Part shown: piece after piece, positions 58,530 through 64,000 of the stretch
Position numbering within the stretch: the stretch's first letter is position 1
Layout: every line of letters starts with the position of its first letter
NCBI GenBank assembly: GCA_902623785.1
Contig: CACNVG010000001.1
Location: forward strand, 200,714-264,713
DNA length: 64,000 nt
Source: an uncultured Pelagibacteraceae bacterium
GTDB taxonomy: Bacteria; Pseudomonadota; Alphaproteobacteria; Pelagibacterales; Pelagibacteraceae
Direction: 5' to 3'
Program-made: the position numbers and the translations under genes
Notes under the pieces: generated by a model
What the model saw: only the letters and a program-made list of their open reading frames with translations
What the model was told of the DNA's origin: nothing
Databases searched by the model: none

Positions 58530-58759
58530 TAATTTTCCTTCGTCTTAAGCGCTAGAGCATGAAGCTCGTTTCCCATTTTTCCTTTAAGTGCATCATACAC
58601 CATTTTATGTTGTTGCACTTTATTTTTACCTTTAAATTGAGAAGAAGTCACTGTGGCGGAATAGTGATTCCCGTCACCAGCTAAGTCTTGAATATCAATA
58701 ACAGCATCTGGTAAAGCATCTTTAATCATTTTTTCAATTTCTTTTAAATCCATCGCCAT
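58529..58759 (-). CDS. BolA family protein
   Basis: A 76-aa BolA-like protein. It begins MAMDLKEIEKMIKDALPDA, then VDIQDLAGDGNHYSATVTSS, KNKVQQHKMVYDALKGKMG and ELHALALKTK, matching the IbaG/BolA2 branch. It binds the adjacent CGFS glutaredoxin and helps iron-sulfur transfer. It is placed two bases after purL and overlaps grxD. Confidence 0.92.
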   Translation of the reverse strand: MAMDLKEIEKMIKDALPDAVIDIQDLAGDGNHYSATVTSSQFKGKNKVQQHKMVYDALKGKMGNELHALALKTKEN

Positions 58760-58761
58760 AA

Positions 58762-60951
58762 TTAACTCATGTATTTATATAACCAACCTTTATAAAATTC
58801 TGTCACCTTGTCTACTGTAAAAGTTGGCTCATCATTTATGATAATCTCTTTATCTGTTGTTTCTCCCAGTAAATCAAAGTGTACAGAGTTTTTCTTTAAA
58901 ATACTCTCTACTTTGTTAAGATTATTTTTGTCTACTTCAATAATGTATCTTCCTTGATCCTCTGAAAAAAAATATTGATATATATTTGTTAAATTCTTGA
59001 ATTTATAAAATTTAATTCCTTTATTACCTGCTACACACATCTTTAAGGCACCAATCATTATTCCACCTAGAGATACATCATGGACTGACAAAGCTAATTT
59101 TTCTTTAATAATTTTAAGGATAGTCTCTCCATTATTCTTTTCGTTGAATAAGTTTATTTCAGGTGGTGGTCCTTTTCTTTCATCTAAAATTAAATTTGCA
59201 AAAATACTTTGATCTAAATTTCCTTCTGTTTTTCCAATAACTAAAACTAAGTTTTCTTTTGATTTAAACTTCATGGTCATTAAATTTTTATAGTCTTTTA
59301 TTAAACCAACACCTCCAATTGTTGGTGTGGGCTTAATACCTTTATCTTTCGTTTCATTGTAAAATGATACGTTTCCCGAAACGACAGGGAAATTTAAATA
59401 TTCACTTGCTTCATTAATGCCATCAATGCATTCAACAAATTCACCCATATTTTCTTTTTTTTCTGGGTTTCCAAAATTTAAACAATTCGTTATTGCTATA
59501 GGTTCTGCACCAACTGAAACAAGATTTCTCCAAGCCTCACAAACAACTTGTTTCCCTCCTGTGAATGGATGTGCATGACAATAAGATGCGGACGAGTCAA
59601 CTGATGAAGCTACAGCTTTTTTAGTACCGTGCACTCTTACAACTCCCGCATCACCACCAGGTTTTTGAATTGTATCTCCCATAACAGTATGATCATATTG
59701 CTCCCATATCCATTGCTTAGAACAAATATTTGGGTGAGAAATCATTTTTTTAATGACGTCATTAAACTTTAATTTTTTAAAATCATTATTTGAAAATTTA
59801 ATCTTTTGAGGAAGTTTAGTTTTTTTCCAAGGTCTATCATACATGGGAGCTTCATTTGCTAAAAATTTAATTGGTACATTTGCTACTTTTTCTTTTTCAA
59901 AATAGAGTTCAATATTTTTGGAATTAGTTGTTTTTCCTATTACTGCAAAATCTAGGTTCCATTTATCAAATATTTTTTTTGCACTATCTTCCTTCCCATT
60001 TTCTAAAACTATCAACATTCTTTCTTGGCTTTCTGACAACATAATTTCATAAGGTGTCATCTTTTCTTCTCTGCATGGTACTTTATCTAAATGTAATTCA
60101 ATTCCTAAATTTCCTTTTGATGCCATTTCAATACTTGAAGAAGTCAACCCTGCGGCACCCATATCTTGAATAGCAATAATAGATTTGTCAGACATTAATT
60201 CTAAGCAAGCTTCTAAAAGAAGTTTTTCAGTAAAAGGATCTCCAACTTGAACAGTTGGTTTTTTTTCCTCTATTTTGTCATCAAATATTGCTGATGCCAT
60301 ACTTGCCCCATGAATGCCATCTCTTCCAGTTTTTGAGCCAACATATATAACTGGTTTGTTTATCCCCGCAGCTTTTGAGTAGAAAATTTTATTTTTATTT
60401 ACCAAACCCAATGTCATTGCATTTACTAAAATATTTCCATTATAAGATTGATCAAAGCAAGTTTGGCCAGCAATAGTCGGTACCCCAATACAATTTCCAT
60501 ATCCTCCAATTCCTTTAACAACACCTCGTAACAAATTTTTAGTTTTTTTGTGTTGTGTTGAGCCAAAATGAATTGAATTTAAGTTTGCGATTGGTCTTGC
60601 ACCCATTGTGAAAACATCTCTCATTATTCCACCAACACCTGTTGCTGCACCTTGATATGGTTCTATGAATGAGGGATGGTTATGACTTTCAATTTTAAAA
60701 ACTATTGCATCATCATCTCCAATATCAATTACACCAGCATTTTCACCTGGACCTTGGATTACTTTTTTTCCTTTAGTATTTAATTTTTTTAAATGTAATC
60801 TTGAAGATTTATAGGAACAATGTTCATTCCACATTGCTGAAAAAATTCCAAGTTCTGTTAAATTTGGAACGCGCATTAACAAATCACAAATTTTTTTGTA
60901 TTCATCAGGCTTTAATCCATGATCTACAGCAATCTTTTCGTTTACTTCCAT
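58762..60951 (-). CDS. purL: Phosphoribosylformylglycinamidine synthase, large subunit
   Basis: A 729-aa ATP-dependent synthase of the small PurL type, which needs PurS and PurQ; it converts FGAR to FGAM. Seen: [65 protein letters not shown]-like [15 protein letters not shown], and [20 protein letters not shown]. It overlaps purQ by one base and precedes bolA and grxD. Length is typical of the small form (720-770). Confidence 0.97.
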   Translation of the reverse strand: MEVNEKIAVDHGLKPDEYKKICDLLMRVPNLTELGIFSAMWNEHCSYKSSRLHLKKLNTKGKKVIQGPGENAGVIDIGDDDAIVFKIESHNHPSFIEPYQGAATGVGGIMRDVFTMGARPIANLNSIHFGSTQHKKTKNLLRGVVKGIGGYGNCIGVPTIAGQTCFDQSYNGNILVNAMTLGLVNKNKIFYSKAAGINKPVIYVGSKTGRDGIHGASMASAIFDDKIEEKKPTVQVGDPFTEKLLLEACLELMSDKSIIAIQDMGAAGLTSSSIEMASKGNLGIELHLDKVPCREEKMTPYEIMLSESQERMLIVLENGKEDSAKKIFDKWNLDFAVIGKTTNSKNIELYFEKEKVANVPIKFLANEAPMYDRPWKKTKLPQKIKFSNNDFKKLKFNDVIKKMISHPNICSKQWIWEQYDHTVMGDTIQKPGGDAGVVRVHGTKKAVASSVDSSASYCHAHPFTGGKQVVCEAWRNLVSVGAEPIAITNCLNFGNPEKKENMGEFVECIDGINEASEYLNFPVVSGNVSFYNETKDKGIKPTPTIGGVGLIKDYKNLMTMKFKSKENLVLVIGKTEGNLDQSIFANLILDERKGPPPEINLFNEKNNGETILKIIKEKLALSVHDVSLGGIMIGALKMCVAGNKGIKFYKFKNLTNIYQYFFSEDQGRYIIEVDKNNLNKVESILKKNSVHFDLLGETTDKEIIINDEPTFTVDKVTEFYKGWLYKYMS

Positions 60952-61634
60952 TATTTTAAATTCCTTAGTAAATTTTCAAAAAATATTGAGCCATCTTCAC
61001 CAGACAAACTTTGATCTATCATTCGCTCTGGGTGAGGCATCATTCCTAGAATATTTTTCTTTTCATTGAATATTCCAGCAATATTTTTTGTTGCACCGTT
61101 TGGATTTGACTTATCATCTACTTTTCCATCAGAGCCACAATAGTAGGCTGCAATTTGATTGTTGTCTTCTAATGATTTTAATTCGCCTTCGCTACAAAAA
61201 TAGTTACCTTCATTATGAGCTATATGAAGCTCTAAAACATCTTTATCTATATTTTCAAAGAACTTATTTTCACTGTTGTTAATTTTTACAAATACGTTTT
61301 TACAAATAAATTCAATATTTTTATTTTGTTGAAGAACTCCTTTTAAGAGACCAGTTTCTGTTAAGATTTGAAATCCATTACAAATCCCTAAAACCAAACC
61401 TCCAGAATTTGCAAAATCTATAACTGATTGAATAATTTTAGATTTTCCTGCTATACTTCCACATCTGAGATAGTCCCCGTAAGAAAATCCACCTGGTAAG
61501 ACAATTAGGTCACTCTTAGGTAATTTATCATCGTCATGCCAGACCATTTTATTTTTAAAACCAAATTTTTTTAATGCAACATCCATATCCCTATCACAAT
61601 TAGATCCTGGGAATATAATTACCGATGAATTCAT
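60951..61634 (-). CDS. purQ: Phosphoribosylformylglycinamidine synthase, glutaminase subunit
   Basis: A 227-aa class I glutamine amidotransferase providing ammonia to PurL. It shows [37 protein letters not shown] with the nucleophilic Cys, HNEGNYF, and [10 protein letters not shown] with the catalytic His-Glu. It overlaps purL and purS by one base each, so the three subunits are translated in series. Confidence 0.97.
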   Translation of the reverse strand: MNSSVIIFPGSNCDRDMDVALKKFGFKNKMVWHDDDKLPKSDLIVLPGGFSYGDYLRCGSIAGKSKIIQSVIDFANSGGLVLGICNGFQILTETGLLKGVLQQNKNIEFICKNVFVKINNSENKFFENIDKDVLELHIAHNEGNYFCSEGELKSLEDNNQIAAYYCGSDGKVDDKSNPNGATKNIAGIFNEKKNILGMMPHPERMIDQSLSGEDGSIFFENLLRNLK

Positions 61635-61867
61635 TAAATAATTTTAAAATCCTCAATAACTTGATTTGCTAGAAGCTTTTTACAAATTTCCTCTGCAGAT
61701 TGTTTTGCTTTTTGTTCATCACTTTCGTTAATATCGATATCAAAATATTTTCCTTGTCTTACATCTTTGACGTTTACAAAGCCCATTCCATTTAACGTTT
61801 GTTGTATTGCTTTGCCCTGAGGATCAAGAACTCCAGATTTAAGAGTAACAATTACCTTTATTTTCAT
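61634..61867 (-). CDS. purS: Phosphoribosylformylglycinamidine synthase, PurS subunit
   Basis: A 77-aa PurS protein that holds PurL and PurQ together. The family text KVIVTLKSGVLDPQGKAIQQ and GFVNVKDVRQGKYFDI is complete and length is normal. The start adjoins the purC stop, and the end overlaps purQ by one base. Confidence 0.96.
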   Translation of the reverse strand: MKIKVIVTLKSGVLDPQGKAIQQTLNGMGFVNVKDVRQGKYFDIDINESDEQKAKQSAEEICKKLLANQVIEDFKII

Positions 61868-62650
61868 TTATTTTTTGTTTTTTACTGCTTTGGGTTTTTC
61901 AAAGTTTACAGTTCTTATATTGGATTGTTCGTGAAGAATGCCTAGTCTTTTTGCTACTTCTTGATACGCATCAATTAAATTGCCAAGGTTGTTTCTAAAT
62001 CTATCTTTATCTAATTTTTTTTCAGTTTTGTTGTCCCACAATCTACATGTGTCTGGACTTATTTCATCTGCTAGTAATACATCTGTTTTTCCATTATTTT
62101 TAATTCTTCCAAATTCAACTTTAAAATCTACAAGTTTAATACCAACGCCTCTAAACATTCCTACCATGAAGTCGTTTATCCTTAGTAGTTGTTTATCTAT
62201 TTTTTCTATTTCTTTTTTAGTTGCCCATTTAAAAGTATAGATATGTTCTTTAGATATAAGAGGATCTCCTAGTTCATCGTTTTTTAAACAATATTCAATT
62301 AACGGATCTTCTAAAATTGTACCATCTTCTATCCCAAGTCTTTTTGTAAGAGAACCAGTTGCAATATTTCTTACAATAAATTCAATCGGAATAATTTCGA
62401 CATGTTTGATGAGTTGTTCCCTCATGTTAAGTCTTTTTACTAAATGGTTTTTTATTCCTACCTGATCTAGGTTCATTAAAATATGTTCAGAAATTCTATT
62501 ATTTAGCACACCTTTGCCCTCAATTTTTGCTTTTTTCTGGTTATTAAAAGCAGTTGCATCATCTTTAAAATGCTGAATTACCAGGTCTTTATTGTCAGTA
62601 GCAAAAATAACTTTTGCCTTACCTTCGTATAATTTTTTCCCCTTTTTCAT
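61868..62650 (-). CDS. purC: SAICAR synthase
   Basis: A 260-aa ligase making SAICAR from CAIR and aspartate with ATP. Seen: KKLYEGKAKVIFAT, FKDDATAFNNQKKAKIEGK, LIPIEFIVRNIATGSLTKR-like segment at residues about 88-106, ADEISPDTCRLWD and KDRFRNNLGN. Its length is typical. It overlaps purB by one base at its start and meets purS at its end, midway through the pur run. Confidence 0.97.
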   Translation of the reverse strand: MKKGKKLYEGKAKVIFATDNKDLVIQHFKDDATAFNNQKKAKIEGKGVLNNRISEHILMNLDQVGIKNHLVKRLNMREQLIKHVEIIPIEFIVRNIATGSLTKRLGIEDGTILEDPLIEYCLKNDELGDPLISKEHIYTFKWATKKEIEKIDKQLLRINDFMVGMFRGVGIKLVDFKVEFGRIKNNGKTDVLLADEISPDTCRLWDNKTEKKLDKDRFRNNLGNLIDAYQEVAKRLGILHEQSNIRTVNFEKPKAVKNKK

Positions 62651-63942
62651 TACTTAAAAACTCTTCTAAAAATATAATTTACATTCTTTAAATGTTTCGA
62701 GTATGTAAACACCTTATCAATTTTTTTCTCAGAAATTAGAGATGTGATTGACTTATCCTTTTTAATCAGCTCAATTAGATTGGTACTCTTTTTGAAGCTA
62801 TTAATTGCATGGGTTTGAATTTTTTTATAAGCCTTCTCTCTTGAAAGACCAACTTTTGTAAGTTCTAACATCATCTCTTGTGAAAAAATTACTCCTTTTG
62901 TTATATTAAGATTTTTCATCATATTTTTTGGATAAATAATCATATTATCCACAAGATTTGTAAGTCTAAATAAAGCAAAATCTAAAGTAATATTAGCATC
63001 AGGACCTATATTTCTCTCTACGCTAGAGTGAGATATATCTCGTTCATGCCATAGAGCAATATTTTCTAGTGCAGGAATAACGCTACTTCTGACAAGTCTT
63101 GCAAGCCCTGTTAAATTTTCACTTAGTATCGGATTTTTTTTATGAGGCATTGCTGAAGATCCTTTTTGACCCTTTGAAAAAAATTCTTGTAACTCATAAA
63201 CTTCCGATCTTTGTAAATGCCTAATCTCTGTTGCAAATCTTTCAATTGATCCAGCTATAATTCCTAAAACTGAAAAATAATAAGCATGTCTATCTCTTGG
63301 AATAATTTGTGTTGATATTGGTTCAGGTTTTAGTTTTAATTTTTTTGACACAAAAATCTCAACTCTTGGGTCTATATTTGCAAAAGTTCCAACTGCTCCA
63401 GAAATTGCACATGTAGCTACCTCATCTATAGCATTCTCTAATCTTTTTTTATTTCTTTTAAATTCCTCATAATAAGTTGCAAGTTTTAAACCAAATGTTA
63501 TTGGCTCAGCGTGAATACCGTGACTTCTTCCGATACATGGGGTCATTTTATGCTTTAAAGCTTTTTTTTTTATTACAGATAATAATTTATCTATATCTTT
63601 CATTAAAATTTTACCTGATTGGACTAATTGAATATTGAAACTCGTATCAAGTACATCTGATGATGTCATTCCTTGGTGAAGGTATCTTGCTTTAATTCCT
63701 GCTTTTTCAGTTATTGAAGTTAGAAAAGCAATTATATCATGTTTTACTTTACCTTCGATTTGATGAATTCTTTTGACGTTAATTTTTCCTTTACGTTTAA
63801 CTACAGAGGCCACACCCTTAGGTATAATTCTTAATTTTTCCATTGCTTGAGCTGCAGCAATTTCAACATCAAGCCAAATTTTATATTTGTTTTCCTCTGA
63901 CCAAATTTCTGTAAGTTCTTTTCTTGAATATCTCGATATCAT
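62650..63942 (-). CDS. purB: Adenylosuccinate lyase
   Basis: A 430-aa fumarase-superfamily lyase acting twice in purine synthesis (SAICAR and adenylosuccinate). It contains ARYLHQGMTSSDVLDTS, GRSHGIHAEPITFG with a catalytic His, and the signature KGSSAMPHKKNPILSENL. It overlaps purC by one base downstream, and the upstream gene's stop by one base (TAATG), so it is inside a longer transcript. Confidence 0.97.
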   Translation of the reverse strand: MISRYSRKELTEIWSEENKYKIWLDVEIAAAQAMEKLRIIPKGVASVVKRKGKINVKRIHQIEGKVKHDIIAFLTSITEKAGIKARYLHQGMTSSDVLDTSFNIQLVQSGKILMKDIDKLLSVIKKKALKHKMTPCIGRSHGIHAEPITFGLKLATYYEEFKRNKKRLENAIDEVATCAISGAVGTFANIDPRVEIFVSKKLKLKPEPISTQIIPRDRHAYYFSVLGIIAGSIERFATEIRHLQRSEVYELQEFFSKGQKGSSAMPHKKNPILSENLTGLARLVRSSVIPALENIALWHERDISHSSVERNIGPDANITLDFALFRLTNLVDNMIIYPKNMMKNLNITKGVIFSQEMMLELTKVGLSREKAYKKIQTHAINSFKKSTNLIELIKKDKSITSLISEKKIDKVFTYSKHLKNVNYIFRRVFK

Positions 63943-64000
63943 TAATTGTAAGGAGGCTCCTTATAACCTTTAGCAGATTCTGTAAAAATTTCATAACCAT
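63942..64000 (-). CDS. C-terminal fragment of an unidentified gene upstream of purB, partial
   Basis: An open frame enters from the right edge on the minus strand and ends at 63942, sharing one base with the purB start. Only 18 residues are visible (ending ESAKGYKEPPYN), too few to identify a family. The one-base overlap matches the style of the pur operon and is the main reason to call it coding. Confidence 0.4.
   Translation of the reverse strand, partial: GYEIFTESAKGYKEPPYN

Noticed and set aside
1-64000. Insertion sequences, prophage genes, CRISPR arrays, toxin-antitoxin or defence systems
   Set aside because: No transposase, integrase, phage structural gene, regularly spaced repeats or defence-gene motif was seen in any reading frame.

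Overview
The window is a dense, strongly AT-rich bacterial chromosome segment that reads as a SAR11-type alphaproteobacterium (Candidatus Pelagibacter or close kin). The clues are the extreme A/T bias with Lys/Asn/Ile-rich proteins, spacers of at most about 180 bp, frequent 1-20 bp gene overlaps, a SpeD-SpeE fusion, taurine ABC and TRAP importers, a dimethylglycine/sarcosine dehydrogenase, a SAM-responsive riboswitch candidate and the compact pur operon. The taxon is inferred from content; no marker gene was compared. I see no insertion sequence, prophage, CRISPR array or rRNA operon.

Layout. 1-6073: taurine uptake (tauA, tauB and a tauC-like permease running off the left edge, minus strand), divergent from a taurine/omega-amino-acid:pyruvate aminotransferase and alanine dehydrogenase. 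6121-11076: a SAM-II/V-like riboswitch before a 55-codon gene, a DMGDH-like dehydrogenase, a tail-anchored small protein, a double-HTH regulator and a BASS-type transporter. 11124-19157: a surface-glycan block (FkbM methyltransferase, two GT-C membrane glycosyltransferases flanking a tRNA with CAU anticodon, dTDP-sugar genes, a GT2). 19154-24132: methylthioadenosine recycling and polyamine synthesis (apt divergent from mtnP, lipoprotein, mtnA, small membrane protein, class II aldolase, speDE). 24133-32709: two more glycosyltransferases and assorted housekeeping genes (gamma-carbonic anhydrase-like, MFS, rpoZ, cmk, CaiB-type CoA transferase). 32800-38818: TRAP transporter dctPQM, dusA, two TauE/SafE paralogues, DoxX. 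38821-43989: phosphohexomutase, divergent nrdAB with NrdR-box-like sites, a methyltransferase. 43990-48236: methylcitrate cycle prpDBC and a HAD phosphatase. 48307-58194: GlmU acetyltransferase half, glmS, class II DAHP synthase, nadE, cysS-cimA-DUF1989-trmJ, rpsD. 58197-64000: purB-purC-purS-purQ-purL-bolA-grxD on the minus strand.

The genes join into recognisable circuits. Taurine deamination by the aminotransferase yields alanine, which alanine dehydrogenase can turn back to pyruvate plus ammonium. SpeDE makes methylthioadenosine; MtnP and MtnA plus the class II aldolase can take it to DHAP and a methylthio-aldehyde, while Apt recovers adenine; no mtnB/C/D genes are present here. PrpDBC with CimA and the DUF1989 protein suggest handling of propionyl and branched-chain carbon.

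Points most worth a second look: the riboswitch plus tiny ORF at 6121-6352; the roughly 440-residue N-terminal extension on the TauC-like permease; hairpins placed between substrate-binding-protein genes and their transporter partners (one sits directly on the dctQ start); several promoters whose -10 lies only 5-12 bp from the start codon, implying leaderless mRNAs; a phased pair of NrdR-like sites; a GlmU reduced to its acetyltransferase half; and altered substrate-site motifs in the SpeE half of SpeDE.
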